DNA from: Chryseobacterium aureum
GTDB lineage: Bacteria; Bacteroidota; Bacteroidia; Flavobacteriales; Weeksellaceae
Assembly (NCBI RefSeq): GCF_003971235.1
Contig: NZ_CP034661.1
Coordinates: forward strand, 744,001-808,000
Reading direction: 5' to 3'
DNA: 64,000 nucleotides
In this document: positions 51,795 through 62,131 of the stretch, in pieces
Layout: the number at the start of each line of letters is the position of its first letter
Position numbering within the stretch: position 1 is the first letter of the stretch
The notes under the pieces: generated by a model
The model's input: the letters and a program-made list of their open reading frames with translations, nothing else
Databases searched by the model: none
What the model was told of the DNA's origin: nothing
Program-made: the position numbers and the translations under genes

Positions 51795-51802
51795 TAGATT
51801 TG
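51795..51802 (+). promoter_or_regulatory. -7 element of the S41 gene
   Basis: TAGATTTG, an exact TAnnTTTG match 31 bp before the ATG. No TTG is seen at 19 bp. Confidence 0.45.
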
Positions 51803-51833
51803 TAACCTTTACAATAAAACTAATAACTAACGT

Positions 51834-53282
51834 ATGCTTAAAATTAAGACGCTTCTTTTAATTTTTATCACCACTTCTTCTTTTAGCCTGGCTCAAAACT
51901 GTACTTGTGAAAGTAATTACCAGTGGGTGAAAAAAACTTTCGAGGAAAATGATGCCGGATATCAGTATATCATTGATAAAAAAGGAGCTTCAGCGTATCA
52001 GGCTCATAATGATGATTTTCTGAAAAAAATAAAAAATGTAAAGTCTGATACAGAATGCTATCAAGCCATTTATGATTGGCTCAAATTTTTCAGATCCGGT
52101 CATTTTTCAATCTCAAAAATTGAAAACAAAACCCAGGAAACCCCGCCAATAGCCAATGAAAATGCCAAAACAGAATTAGTAAAAATAGATATTGAGAAGT
52201 TCAAAAAAGAAGCTGCATCTAAAAAAGAGACAGATATTGAGGGTATCTGGGCAGTTGAACCTTATACCATAGGCATTAAAAAGATTGGAGAAGTTTACAA
52301 AGGTTTCATTATCGAGTCCGGAGCAGAAAACTGGAAACCTAATGAGTTGAAATTGACTTTCAATGCTGATCAAACCAAAGGAACTTATTATCTGAGAAAT
52401 AAGACCGGTCAGGAAATTCATGATATGAGACTTGTAGGAAAAAACTATCTTGAAATCAATGATTTTACCCTCAAAAGAGTATCCCCGAAATTTGAAAAAG
52501 AAGAAGGAATTGAAACGTATTATGAAGCTATTATGGCTCAAAAACCTTTTCTGAAAGAGCTTAATAAGACTACATTGCTTTTGAGAATCCCTTCATTCAA
52601 TGGTGCGTTGAAAAAAGATATTGACAGCGTAATTGCAGTCAACAAATCTAAAATTGAAAGTACGGAAAACCTTATTATTGATATCAGATATAATGGAGGC
52701 GGCAGTGATGGCAGTTTTTCTAAAATCATTCCATATCTATATACCAATCCTATCAGAAGTGTAAGGACACAGCTTTATTCTACAAAACTGAATAACCAGA
52801 GAATGCTCGATTTTTATGATAACTACCAGAAATATGGCATGCAGGCAGATGAAAGAGAATATCTGAAGAAAGCTTATGATAAACTCAGCAAAAACTTAGG
52901 GAAGTTTGTAAGCCTGCAGGATGACGGAAAAACTGTAGGCATTACCAAAATGGATAAAATCTTACCCTATCCAAAAAATGTAGGAATTATCATTAACAAC
53001 GGAAACGGAAGTACTGCAGAAGAATTTTTACTGGCCGCTAAACAAAGTAAAAAAGTTAAGCTTTTCGGAACAACCACTGCCGGAGTTCTGGATATTTCCA
53101 ATATGTACTTCGTAAATTCCCCTTGTAACGAATTTAAGATGGGATATGCTCTTTCTAAAAGCTTCCGTATCCCGGATATGGCCATTGATGAAAAAGGCAT
53201 TCAGCCAGACTATTTCATTGATAAAACCATCCCGGATTATCAATGGATTGACTTTGTAAATGATGTGCTGAATGAAAAGTAA
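51834..53282 (+). CDS. exported S41-family peptidase
   Basis: The 482-residue protein has a signal peptide (LLLIFITTSSFSLAQ), a long N-terminal region with a beta-sandwich-like part (about 125-215) and the S41 catalytic domain (about 245-470). LIIDIRYNGGGSDG and NNGNGSTAEEFLLAAK carry the expected Ser, and GTTTAGVLDISN stands where the catalytic Lys usually sits (GEKT in others). The Lys is not obvious here, so activity may be altered or use a different residue. It is transcribed alone with its own terminator. Confidence 0.85.
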   Translation: MLKIKTLLLIFITTSSFSLAQNCTCESNYQWVKKTFEENDAGYQYIIDKKGASAYQAHNDDFLKKIKNVKSDTECYQAIYDWLKFFRSGHFSISKIENKTQETPPIANENAKTELVKIDIEKFKKEAASKKETDIEGIWAVEPYTIGIKKIGEVYKGFIIESGAENWKPNELKLTFNADQTKGTYYLRNKTGQEIHDMRLVGKNYLEINDFTLKRVSPKFEKEEGIETYYEAIMAQKPFLKELNKTTLLLRIPSFNGALKKDIDSVIAVNKSKIESTENLIIDIRYNGGGSDGSFSKIIPYLYTNPIRSVRTQLYSTKLNNQRMLDFYDNYQKYGMQADEREYLKKAYDKLSKNLGKFVSLQDDGKTVGITKMDKILPYPKNVGIIINNGNGSTAEEFLLAAKQSKKVKLFGTTTAGVLDISNMYFVNSPCNEFKMGYALSKSFRIPDMAIDEKGIQPDYFIDKTIPDYQWIDFVNDVLNEK

Positions 53283-53289
53283 ACGATAC

Positions 53290-53319
53290 AAGCTGCTTCT
53301 GTTTGGAACAGCTTTTTTT
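53290..53319 (+). terminator. terminator of the S41 gene
   Basis: AAGCTG (53290-53295) and TTC pair with GAA and CAGCTT (53309-53314), with one bulged C, followed by seven T's. Confidence 0.75.
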
Positions 53320-53480
53320 ATGCTTTAAAATCCTCTTATGATCCCTCCTATCTCATTTTAGTACTATAGAGCGTCAATAGAAATGCTTCATTAGACTTCA
53401 TACCACAAAAATTAAAAAATAAACAATTTATCGTAAATTGGTTAAGTTTTTGAAGCTTATTTTCTAAACCTGTCATACCA

Positions 53481-54503
53481 TTGAAATTAATCACATTTAC
53501 CAAAAAAGGGATTTACTGTCCACAGGGAAAATTCTACATAGATCCCTGGAGGCCCGTAGACATGGCCGTTATCACCCATGGTCACGCCGATCATGCGCGC
53601 TGGGGAATGAAAAAATACCTTTGTCACCATTTTACCAGGCCCATTTTATACCAGAGAATCGGACCAGATATTGAATGTCAGAGCGTAGAATATGGAGAAG
53701 TGATTACCATCAATGGAGTAAAACTTTCTCTTCATCCGGCCGGGCATATTATTGGTTCTGCCCAGATAAGGCTTGAATACAAAGGATATGTGACCGTCAT
53801 TTCAGGAGATTATAAAGTTCAGGATGATGGGCTGAGCACTCCTTTTGAACTCGTAAAATGTAATGAGTTCGTCACGGAAAGCACCTTTGGCCTGCCGATT
53901 TACAACTGGCTGGAAGTCCCGGATTTAAATAAAAAACTTCAGAACTGGGTACTGAAAAATAAAGAAAACAATAAAACCTCTGTTTTTATAGGCTATTCTT
54001 TGGGTAAAGCCCAGCGGATTATGAAAGCCGTGGAAGAATTAGGAAAAATATACGTTCATTATTCCATCGGGAAACTGAATGAAGCCTTTGAAACTGTAGG
54101 AATTGAACTTCCTGAATATACCATTGCAGACTTCAGAGAACGCCCGAAAGAAGTGGAACACGAAATTGTGATTGTACCTCCTGCCTTGCTCGACAGTAAT
54201 ATCATCAAGAAAATTCCGGATCCGGCTACAGCCATATGTTCCGGCTGGATGCAGGTACGCGGGGCCAGAAGATGGCGGAGCGCAGATGCAGGATTTGCCA
54301 TGAGCGACCATGCAGACTGGAAAGGATTATTGCAGACCGTGAAAGCAACCGAAGCAGAACTCGTGCACGTTACCCACGGACAGACAGAAGTTTTCTCAAA
54401 ATATCTGAATGAAACAGGCATAAAAGCCGATGTTGTAGAAACATTATTTGGCGATGATGAAGAAGCATCTGAAAAAGAAACCCCAGAAAATCCGGAATCA
54501 TGA
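53481..54503 (+). CDS. ligase-associated DNA exonuclease (MBL fold)
   Basis: The 340-residue MBL/beta-CASP-type nuclease has HGHADH (33-38) and the typical start (TFTKKGIYCPQGKFYIDPWRP). The gene begins at TTG 53481; no ATG fits the family N-terminus. It is the first gene of the ligase-associated repair set and overlaps the ligase ATG (ATGA, 54500-54503). It should trim DNA ends for the partner ligase. It lacks a signal peptide. Confidence 0.92.
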   Translation: MKLITFTKKGIYCPQGKFYIDPWRPVDMAVITHGHADHARWGMKKYLCHHFTRPILYQRIGPDIECQSVEYGEVITINGVKLSLHPAGHIIGSAQIRLEYKGYVTVISGDYKVQDDGLSTPFELVKCNEFVTESTFGLPIYNWLEVPDLNKKLQNWVLKNKENNKTSVFIGYSLGKAQRIMKAVEELGKIYVHYSIGKLNEAFETVGIELPEYTIADFRERPKEVEHEIVIVPPALLDSNIIKKIPDPATAICSGWMQVRGARRWRSADAGFAMSDHADWKGLLQTVKATEAELVHVTHGQTEVFSKYLNETGIKADVVETLFGDDEEASEKETPENPES

Positions 54504-56080
54504 GACATTTTGCAGAACTGATCAACGCACTGGAAACCACCAATAAAACCAATGCTAAAATTGATGCCATCATTGATTATCTGGAACGGGCTCCTGATGA
54601 AGATAAAGTATGGTTTATAGCCCTGTTTACCGGAAAAAGGCCCAAGAGAAATGTCAATACCAATTACATGAAAGAATGGGCGCTGGAAATCACAAAACTC
54701 CCCTACTGGCTGTTCCAGGAATCTTATTCTTCCGTAGGAGATCTCGGAGAGACTTTGTCATTAATTCTTCCGCCTCCGGAAGAAAAAATAGAACGTTCAT
54801 TATCAGAATGGATGAATGACATTACCAACTTAAAAGGCAAAACAGACGCAGAAAAAAAAGAATTCGTCCTGCAAACATGGAATGGTTTGGATTATACCGA
54901 ACGTTTGATCTTTAATAAACTAATTGGCGGAAGTTTCCGGATTGGAGTATCAGACAAAACATTAATCAATGCGCTGACTAAATTTTCAGGGCAGGAATCC
55001 AGTGCTCTGATGCACAGTTTAATGGGGAAATGGCTGCCGGATGAAGTGTCTTTCAAAGAACTTATTGATGCGGAAAACGTTAATCCGGACAACTCAAAGC
55101 CCTATCCGTTCTGCCTGGCCTATCCTTTGGAAAAAGAAACCGAAGAACTGGGAGATCCCGATAGCTGGCTGGTAGAATACAAATGGGACGGAATACGCGG
55201 ACAGATCATCCGGAGAAATGATGAAGTCTTTATCTGGTCACGGGGTGAAGAACTCGTAACAGAGCAATTTCCGGAAATTACAGAAGTTATAAAAGCCATG
55301 AAAGGCAATTTTGTCATAGATGGAGAAATACTTGCGGTAAAAGATGGTAAGGTTTTAAATTTTAATGAATTACAGAAAAGATTAAACAGAAAAACTTTAA
55401 CTAAAAAAATGCTCTCGGAAATCCCCATAGAAGTCTTTGTCTATGATCTGCTGGAACTGGAAGAAAACGATCTGAGAGAAAAACCAATCTCCGCAAGAAG
55501 GGCTTTACTGGAAGAACTATTACTGAATGAAAATCCTGAACGCATCAGCATCTCTAAAAGTCTGGATTTTGAACAATGGGATGAACTCAATTTGCTTCGG
55601 GAAAACTCTCGGGATGTAAACAGTGAAGGACTCATGTTAAAACAAAAAAACTCCCCTTACCATTCAGGAAGAAAAAAAGGCGATTGGTGGAAATGGAAAA
55701 TCAATCCTTTCACCATTGATGCAGTACTGATTTATGCACAAAAAGGAAGCGGCCGGAGAAGTGCCTATTATACCGATTATACCTTTGCCGTGAAAAACGG
55801 AGACAGCCTGGTAACTATTGCTAAGGCTTATTCGGGATTAACAGATAAAGAGATTATGGAAGTAAGCAGATTTGTAACCAAAAATGCTATTGAAAAATTC
55901 GGTCCTGTAAGAACCGTAAAAGCAGAACTGGTTTTTGAAATTGCTTTTGAAGGAATAGGGTTCAGCAACCGTCATAAAAGTGGTGTAGCCCTGCGCTTTC
56001 CAAGAATTGTAAGATGGCGGAAAGACAAAACCGCAGACGAAATTGATGATTTGGAAGAGATTAAAAAATTAATACAGTAA
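54500..56080 (+). CDS. ATP-dependent DNA ligase of the ligase-associated repair set
   Basis: The 526-residue ligase has the adenylation motif KWDG (Lys228 in EYKWDGIRGQ), DGEILAV (motif III) and motifs IV-V further on (SEGLMLKQ, WWKWKINP). An N-terminal DNA-binding domain lies at about 1-190. This family (PP_1105-like) acts beside the housekeeping NAD-dependent LigA in DNA repair. It is translationally coupled to the exonuclease; the helicase follows only after a 760-bp repeat array. Confidence 0.93.
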   Translation: MRHFAELINALETTNKTNAKIDAIIDYLERAPDEDKVWFIALFTGKRPKRNVNTNYMKEWALEITKLPYWLFQESYSSVGDLGETLSLILPPPEEKIERSLSEWMNDITNLKGKTDAEKKEFVLQTWNGLDYTERLIFNKLIGGSFRIGVSDKTLINALTKFSGQESSALMHSLMGKWLPDEVSFKELIDAENVNPDNSKPYPFCLAYPLEKETEELGDPDSWLVEYKWDGIRGQIIRRNDEVFIWSRGEELVTEQFPEITEVIKAMKGNFVIDGEILAVKDGKVLNFNELQKRLNRKTLTKKMLSEIPIEVFVYDLLELEENDLREKPISARRALLEELLLNENPERISISKSLDFEQWDELNLLRENSRDVNSEGLMLKQKNSPYHSGRKKGDWWKWKINPFTIDAVLIYAQKGSGRRSAYYTDYTFAVKNGDSLVTIAKAYSGLTDKEIMEVSRFVTKNAIEKFGPVRTVKAELVFEIAFEGIGFSNRHKSGVALRFPRIVRWRKDKTADEIDDLEEIKKLIQ

Positions 56081-56084
56081 TATT

Positions 56085-56830
56085 TTAACGCAATGAACGC
56101 AATTATTTTTAAATTATTTCCGATATTTTTCGTTCGCAAAGGCACTCCGTTCAGCAATGATAAAATGCAAACTTTGCTAAGTGAAACGCCCTCGCAATCG
56201 AAAATAAAACATTACCATACAAAATCTTAGCGTCTTCTGCGGTAAAAATTTGATTAAAAAAGATGGATACAATAATATTAACGCAAGGACGCAAGGATTT
56301 TTAAATTATTTCCGATATTTTTCGTTCGCAAAGACACTTCGTTCAGCTATAATAAAACACAAACTTTGCTAAGTGAAACGCCCTCGCGATCGAAAATAAA
56401 ACATTACCATACAAAATCTTAGCGTCTTCTGTGTTAAAAACTTGATTAAAAAAGATGGATACAATAATATTAACGCAAGACGCAAGGATTTTTAAATTAT
56501 TTCCGATATTTTTCGTTCGCAAAGGCACTCCGTTCAGCAATGATAAAATGCAAACTTTGCTAAGTGAAACGCCCTCGCGATCGAAAATAAAACATTACCA
56601 TACAAAATCTTAGCGTCTTCTGTGTTAAAAATTTGATTAAAAAAGATGGATACAATAATATTAACGCAATGAACGCAATTATTTTTAAATTATTTCCGAT
56701 ATTTTTCGTTCGCAAAGACACTTCGTTCAGCTATAATAAAACACAAACTTTGCTAAGTGAAACGCCCTCGCGATCGAAAATAAAACATTACCATACAAAA
56801 TCTTAGCGTCTTTTGCGGTAAAAAATAAAC
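56085..56830. repeat. four tandem copies of a 192-bp repeat
   Basis: Unit starts (TAACGCAA) lie at 56085, 56279, 56471 and 56662, giving spacings of 194, 192 and 191 bp. Copies 1 and 3 share one set of variants (GGCACTCCGTTCAGCAATGA) and copies 2 and 4 another (GACACTTCGTTCAGCTATAA), while the unit fronts pair 1 with 4 and 2 with 3. This suggests duplication plus recombination. No credible coding function is seen. Confidence 0.9.
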
Positions 56831-56840
56831 TAAATATAAA

Positions 56841-59294
56841 TTGGCAGCTTTTGAACATACCGATGGATTAAAGATCATTCAGCAATGGATGGCGGATAAA
56901 GGTATTGCCCCTTTTCAATTTCAGCTGGAAACCTGGAAGAAATTTGGAAACGGATACAGCGGAATGGTAATCGCTCCTACTGGCTTTGGCAAGACTTTCT
57001 CTGTTTTTTTAGCCTTAATTTCAGATTTCCTGAATCATCCTGAACAATACAAAAAGGGCTTGAAAATGCTCTGGATCACACCGTTGCGGTCTCTTTCCAA
57101 AGATATTGCAAAAGCGATGCAGGAAGCCATCGATGAAATTGGCCTCGATTGGGCTGTAGGCGTAAGAAACGGCGATACCGATCCAAAAGTAAGACAGCAG
57201 CAGGTGAAAAAAATGCCTGAAATTCTTGTGGTTACTCCGGAAAGTCTTCATTTGCTCCTGGCTCAGAAAAATAATGAAACCTTTTTCAGGGATATAAAAT
57301 GTATAGCAGTGGATGAATGGCATGAATTACTGGGTTCAAAACGGGGTGTCATGGTAGAACTCGGGATTTCTCAGCTTAGGAAATATGTTCCGAAGATCAA
57401 AATCTGGGGCATCACCGCCACCATCGGAAATCTGGATGAAGCCATGGAAGTGCTTATTCCGTATGCTGTTAAAAAAACAAAAATTACAGCCAAAGAACGC
57501 AAAAAAATAGATATTCTGCCCGTTTTCCCCAATGAAATTGAGATCTTACCCTGGGCCGGACATCTTGGAAATAAACTTGCTGATAAAGTAGTTCCTATTA
57601 TTCTGGAATCAAAATCTACCATTGTCTTCACGAATACCAGAAGCCAGAGTGAAATGTGGTATCAGCTTTTACTCGATGCCTATCCGGATTTTGCAGGTCA
57701 GATTGCCATCCATCACAGTTCCATTGATGCTCACCTAAGAATATGGATTGAAGAAAACTTAAGTTCCGGAAAATTAAAAGCCGTAGTCTCTACCTCATCT
57801 CTTGACCTTGGAATAGATTTTAAACCCGTAGATACAGTAATTCAGGTAGGATCAGCCAAAGGAGTAGCGCGTTTTCTTCAAAGAGCAGGACGCAGCGGCC
57901 ACTCCCCTTTTGAAACCTCAAAGATATATTGTGTCCCTACCCATTCTCTGGAACTCATTGAAGTTTCAGCTTTAAAAGAAGCCGTAAAACAGAAAGTGGT
58001 AGAACCCAGAGATCCACAGGTTCTGTGTTTTGATGTATTGGTCCAGTTTCTGATGACACTGGCAGTTGGAGATGGTTTTTATCCTGAGGAATTATACGGA
58101 AGAATCAAAAAAGTATATGCTTTCCGGGAAATGCTGGACGAAGAATGGAAAAGTATACTGGAATTCCTTACCATTGGCGGCAGCGTACTGAAAAGCTATG
58201 AAGAATTTCATAAAATCGTCATTATGGAAGACGGTCTTTATAAGGTAACTTCAAGAAAAATAGCCATGCTTCACCGGATGAATATGGGCGTCATTGTAAG
58301 CGATGCCATGCTGAAGGTAAAATTTATTTCCGGAGGTTATATCGGAATGATTGAAGAATATTTTATTTCAAAACTTAAAAAAGAAGAAAAATTTATTCTC
58401 GCCGGACGCACACTGGAGGTGGTAATGATCAAAGATATGACAGTCTATGTAAGAGCTGCCAAAGGAAGAGCTTTAGTTCCGAGTTATTTGGGAGGAAGAC
58501 TCCCTCTCAGCTCCAATCTGGGTCATTTTTTAAGAGAAAAGCTGTCACATGCCTTAAACCCCAAAGCTTCAGAAAAAGAGCTTAAATTTCTGCATCCTCT
58601 TCTGGTTAATCAGGAAAAAAACTCCCATATTCCCAAAGAAGATGAATTTCTGGTAGAAATGATCAAAAACCGTGAAGGCTATCATTTGTTTATGTATCCT
58701 TTTGAAGGACGCCTGGTACATGAAGTCATGGCCGCTCTTATTGCTTATCGTATCTCAAAACTGGCTCCTATTTCCTTTTCCATGGCGATGAATGATTATG
58801 GATTTGAGCTGTTCAGTGATAAAGAAATTCCTTTACATGAAGACAATCTGCACCAGATCTTAACCCGGGATAATCTAATGAATGATGTGATTGCAAGCAT
58901 CAATTCTGCTGAAATGGCAAGGAGAAAATTTCGTGATATTGCAGTGATTTCAGGAATGGTGATTCAAAATTATGCAGGACAGCAGCGCTCCAACAAATCT
59001 TTGCAGAGCTCTGCCGGACTCATCTTTAAAGTCTTAGAAGATCATGATCCCAATCATTTTCTAATAAAACAGGCCTATACAGAAGTCTTCAATATGCAGC
59101 TTCAGGAACAGCGGTTGGTAGAAGCTTTTAAAAGGATAGAAAAGTCTGAAATTATTTTAAAACATTCCCGCTCTTTTACTCCTCTCAGCTTTCCTATTAA
59201 AGTAGACAGCCTAAGGCAGACCCTTTCAAGCGAAGGATTGGATGCAAGAATTAAAAGAATGCTCAAACTATCTGATATCAGTGATCTTTTGTAA
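56841..59294 (+). CDS. ligase-associated DEXH-box helicase, Lhr-like
   Basis: The 817-residue SF2 helicase has Walker A APTGFGKT (45-52), the DEWH box (about 157-160), ATIGN (motif III) and motif VI QRAGRSGH. It belongs to the ligase-associated Lhr-like family that unwinds DNA for repair. The start is TTG 56841, which gives the family N-terminus (AFEHTDGLKIIQQW). The tandem repeat array separates it from the ligase gene. Confidence 0.93.
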   Translation: MAAFEHTDGLKIIQQWMADKGIAPFQFQLETWKKFGNGYSGMVIAPTGFGKTFSVFLALISDFLNHPEQYKKGLKMLWITPLRSLSKDIAKAMQEAIDEIGLDWAVGVRNGDTDPKVRQQQVKKMPEILVVTPESLHLLLAQKNNETFFRDIKCIAVDEWHELLGSKRGVMVELGISQLRKYVPKIKIWGITATIGNLDEAMEVLIPYAVKKTKITAKERKKIDILPVFPNEIEILPWAGHLGNKLADKVVPIILESKSTIVFTNTRSQSEMWYQLLLDAYPDFAGQIAIHHSSIDAHLRIWIEENLSSGKLKAVVSTSSLDLGIDFKPVDTVIQVGSAKGVARFLQRAGRSGHSPFETSKIYCVPTHSLELIEVSALKEAVKQKVVEPRDPQVLCFDVLVQFLMTLAVGDGFYPEELYGRIKKVYAFREMLDEEWKSILEFLTIGGSVLKSYEEFHKIVIMEDGLYKVTSRKIAMLHRMNMGVIVSDAMLKVKFISGGYIGMIEEYFISKLKKEEKFILAGRTLEVVMIKDMTVYVRAAKGRALVPSYLGGRLPLSSNLGHFLREKLSHALNPKASEKELKFLHPLLVNQEKNSHIPKEDEFLVEMIKNREGYHLFMYPFEGRLVHEVMAALIAYRISKLAPISFSMAMNDYGFELFSDKEIPLHEDNLHQILTRDNLMNDVIASINSAEMARRKFRDIAVISGMVIQNYAGQQRSNKSLQSSAGLIFKVLEDHDPNHFLIKQAYTEVFNMQLQEQRLVEAFKRIEKSEIILKHSRSFTPLSFPIKVDSLRQTLSSEGLDARIKRMLKLSDISDLL

Positions 59295-59418
59295 CCAATT
59301 AATGTGTTGTTTTAATCTTATTCTGAGCCTAATATTTTAAGTTAATTTTCTTGAAAATTTTAAATAATCACCGTAAATTAGAGTAAAGCTTCTTAGAAGT
59401 TAAAATAAAATTTAAATA

Positions 59419-60021
59419 ATGGAAAAATTGTTCTTAGTCCGCCACGGACAGTCACTCTGGAATCTGGAAAACAGATTTACAGGTTGGCAGGATATCGATA
59501 TAACTGAAACCGGTATTGAAGAAGCAAAAAAAGCAGGCCTTGCCTTAAAAGGAGAAAAAATAGATATCGCATTCACCTCTGCACTCATCAGGGCACAGCA
59601 TACCTTATCCATCATCCTCAATGAACTTGGAAATCCCAATATTCCGGTCATCAAAGACAAAGCTTTAAACGAACGTTCTTACGGAAACCTCGAAGGATTA
59701 AATAAAGCAGAAACCGCTCTGAAATACGGGGAAGAGCAGGTTCATACCTGGCGCAGATCCTATGATGTGGTTCCACCCGGCGGAGAAAGCCTTAAAGATA
59801 CTTATAACAGGGTTATTCCCTATTTTGAAAGTCAGATAAGACCATTATTGAAACAGGGCGAAAACGTGTTGATTGTAGCCCATGGAAACAGCCTGCGTGC
59901 ACTCATTATGTATCTGGAACATCTTTCTCCTGAAGAAATTTTAGAAAGAGAGATTGCCACCGGTTTCCCGCTGACTTATATTTTTGATGAAAAGTTTCAC
60001 GTAAGCCGTAAAGTTAGCTGA
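59419..60021 (+). CDS. gpmA: 2,3-bisphosphoglycerate-dependent phosphoglycerate mutase
   Basis: The 200-residue histidine-phosphatase-fold enzyme has [10 protein letters not shown] (phospho-His9), [14 protein letters not shown] and [10 protein letters not shown]. It interconverts 3- and 2-phosphoglycerate in glycolysis. It lacks the C-terminal 30-40 residues of E. coli GpmA, as is usual in this phylum. It sits between the helicase and pdeM genes, an unexpected interruption of the repair set. Confidence 0.93.
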   Translation: MEKLFLVRHGQSLWNLENRFTGWQDIDITETGIEEAKKAGLALKGEKIDIAFTSALIRAQHTLSIILNELGNPNIPVIKDKALNERSYGNLEGLNKAETALKYGEEQVHTWRRSYDVVPPGGESLKDTYNRVIPYFESQIRPLLKQGENVLIVAHGNSLRALIMYLEHLSPEEILEREIATGFPLTYIFDEKFHVSRKVS

Positions 60022-60069
60022 TCTGGTCTCAATTATTTATCTTTAAACATTCAATTTTCAATTCATCAA

Positions 60070-60714
60070 GTGTTTATAGCAACTAAAAATATTTCCATCC
60101 TAAACGAAACTTTTATCCTGACCAATCAGCGTGCGGCATTCTGGAAGCAAGAAAAAGCACTGATTCTTTCCGATCTGCACATCGGGAAAACAGCCCATTT
60201 CCGGAAAAACGGAATTGCACTGGCCAATCATATTATGAAAAGTGATCTTGAAAGGCTCTCGGCTCTGATTGAATATTTTCAGCCGGAAAAATTCATTGTG
60301 GTCGGAGACCTGCTGCATGCCGGAGACAATTCTGATGTAGATGAGTTCTGCACATGGAAAAGCCAGTATCCTGCGATACAGTTTTACCTTATTGAAGGAA
60401 ACCATGACCGGATTTCCAAAACGCTGGAGAAAAAATTATGCTTTACTCACAAAGCAGAGCGGTTTGAAACAGGAAACATTACTTTTATTCATGATTTTGA
60501 TGCAACGGGATCAGGATTTCAGATTACCGGACACATTCATCCCGGAATTGTCCTGAATTCGGCAATAAAAAACATCAGGCTTCCCTGTTTTGCTTTAAGC
60601 AGTAACCAGTTATTATTACCCGCGTTCAGTGAATTTACAGGACTGGATACTAAAAATCTGCCTAAGAAAAGTACATTCTTTGTGTTTACAGATGCTGAAA
60701 TTTATGAAATCTGA
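60070..60714 (+). CDS. pdeM: ligase-associated DNA damage response endonuclease PdeM
   Basis: This 214-residue calcineurin-like phosphoesterase has DLHIGKT (Asp35, His37), VGDLLHAGD (Asp80) and EGNHDR (Asn111, His112), all metal ligands. It belongs to the PdeM family, found with the ligase, helicase and exonuclease. The start is GTG 60070, 48 bp after gpmA. It ends near a terminator-like hairpin. Confidence 0.9.
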   Translation: MFIATKNISILNETFILTNQRAAFWKQEKALILSDLHIGKTAHFRKNGIALANHIMKSDLERLSALIEYFQPEKFIVVGDLLHAGDNSDVDEFCTWKSQYPAIQFYLIEGNHDRISKTLEKKLCFTHKAERFETGNITFIHDFDATGSGFQITGHIHPGIVLNSAIKNIRLPCFALSSNQLLLPAFSEFTGLDTKNLPKKSTFFVFTDAEIYEI

Positions 60715-60773
60715 TAGTCTCATAGATTATCCCAGGGATAAATTCATTACATAAAAGATATTTTCAAAATAAG

Positions 60774-60808
60774 AATCCCTGTCAGGTTTTTAAACTTTGA
60801 CAGGGATT
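60774..60808. terminator. bidirectional terminator between pdeM and the MFS gene
   Basis: AATCCCTGTCA (60774-60784) pairs perfectly with TGACAGGGATT (60798-60808), and the inner AGGTTT/AAACTT extends it loosely. Confidence 0.75.
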
Positions 60809-60835
60809 TATCAGAGAAAAACGATCAGCAACATC

Positions 60836-62053
60836 TTATCTCTGCCTGCTTAAACGGATACTGTATGCCGTTATCAGAACGGTAACCAACAGAAATAAAG
60901 CCCCTATCCATGGTGTACTTTCCAACCCTAAGGAAGAGGTGACAATCATTCCTCCCGCATAAGAACCGATCGCAATCCCCATATTAAATGCAGCAATATT
61001 GATCCCCGAAGCAACGTCCTCCGTGCCCGGAAGCTCTTTTTCCGCAATTTGGACCACCAACAGCTGAAGCCCCGGAACAGAAGCAAATGACAACGCCCCT
61101 AAAAAGAAAAGCGTAATGATGCTTAAAACCGGACTGCTTACTGTGAAATAAAACGCAAGCAATACCAATCCCTGTGCTGCAAACATCCATAGAAGGGCTT
61201 TCAAAGGATTTTTATTGGCTACTTTTCCTCCAATCAGGTTTCCTAAGGCAATGGCAATTCCATAAATCAAAAGGATGAAAGTGACCGTAGATTCCTGAAA
61301 TCCTGTTATTTTCTGTAAAATAGGCGACAGATAAGTAAATACTACAAACGTACCTCCATATCCCATCGCTGTCATTAAAAAAGCAAAAATCAGACGTCTG
61401 TTCCCAAGCACTTTAAACTGACTTTTTATAGAAGCGGTTTTTCCGTTTTTCAGATTGTTGGGAACCAATAATAAACTGGCAACTAGCCCAATAATCCCAA
61501 GGATTGAAACACCTATAAAAGTTGCTCTCCATCCGAAATGCTGTCCTATAAATGTCCCTAGCGGAACACCTGTTACAATTGCGAGCGTAAGCCCGGCAAA
61601 CATAATGGAAATTGCGGTAGCTCTTTTCTCTTCAGAAACCAGCGAAGCCGCAATGGTAGAACCGATAGAAAAATAAACCCCGTGGGCAAATCCCGTAAGT
61701 ATTCTTGCTAAAACCAAAGTTATAAAACCCGGAGCTATCGACGCGAGCCCGTTTCCGATTACAAATAGCAGCATAATAGATACCAATAGCATCTTGCGCG
61801 GAATTTTTCCTGTTAATGCCGTTAATATCGGTGCTCCGATAGCCACCCCTATCGCATAAAGACTTACCAGCAGCCCTGCGGAAGGAATCGTGATGCCAAG
61901 GTCAGAGGCTACTGTGGGAAGCAGGCCTACAATAACAAATTCTGTAGTTCCTATTCCAAAAGCACTTATCGTGAGTGCCCAAAGTGCTGCAGGGAGACCT
62001 TTTTTAGCCATCTTTGCTGCAGGATTGATCTGTATTTCTTTTTGAAAATTCAT
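60836..62053 (-). CDS. MFS exporter, DHA1-like (AraJ/arabinose-efflux type)
   Basis: The 405-residue protein has 12 membrane segments. WALTISAFGIGTTEFVIVGLLP (about 26-47) and GKIPRKMLLV (motif A) are typical of the AraJ/NepI-like exporters. It is divergent from a TetR regulator, with an AGTATCAGAATACT palindrome in the shared intergenic region (62132-62145), so TetR control is likely. The exported substrate is unknown. Confidence 0.9.
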   Translation of the reverse strand: MNFQKEIQINPAAKMAKKGLPAALWALTISAFGIGTTEFVIVGLLPTVASDLGITIPSAGLLVSLYAIGVAIGAPILTALTGKIPRKMLLVSIMLLFVIGNGLASIAPGFITLVLARILTGFAHGVYFSIGSTIAASLVSEEKRATAISIMFAGLTLAIVTGVPLGTFIGQHFGWRATFIGVSILGIIGLVASLLLVPNNLKNGKTASIKSQFKVLGNRRLIFAFLMTAMGYGGTFVVFTYLSPILQKITGFQESTVTFILLIYGIAIALGNLIGGKVANKNPLKALLWMFAAQGLVLLAFYFTVSSPVLSIITLFFLGALSFASVPGLQLLVVQIAEKELPGTEDVASGINIAAFNMGIAIGSYAGGMIVTSSLGLESTPWIGALFLLVTVLITAYSIRLSRQR

Positions 62054-62131
62054 TGTTGTATTTTTGTTAAAATTGACAGGACAAATTTCCGACGAATTGT
62101 TATATTATAAAAATTATTTAAATTGTACTAA

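Noticed and set aside
56343..56540. Repeated minus-strand frames beginning MLNGVPLRTKNIG
   Set aside because: They derive from the 192-bp repeat units and break at different places in each copy.
56085..56830. CRISPR array
   Set aside because: Units are 192 bp with no short-repeat/unique-spacer structure and no cas genes nearby.
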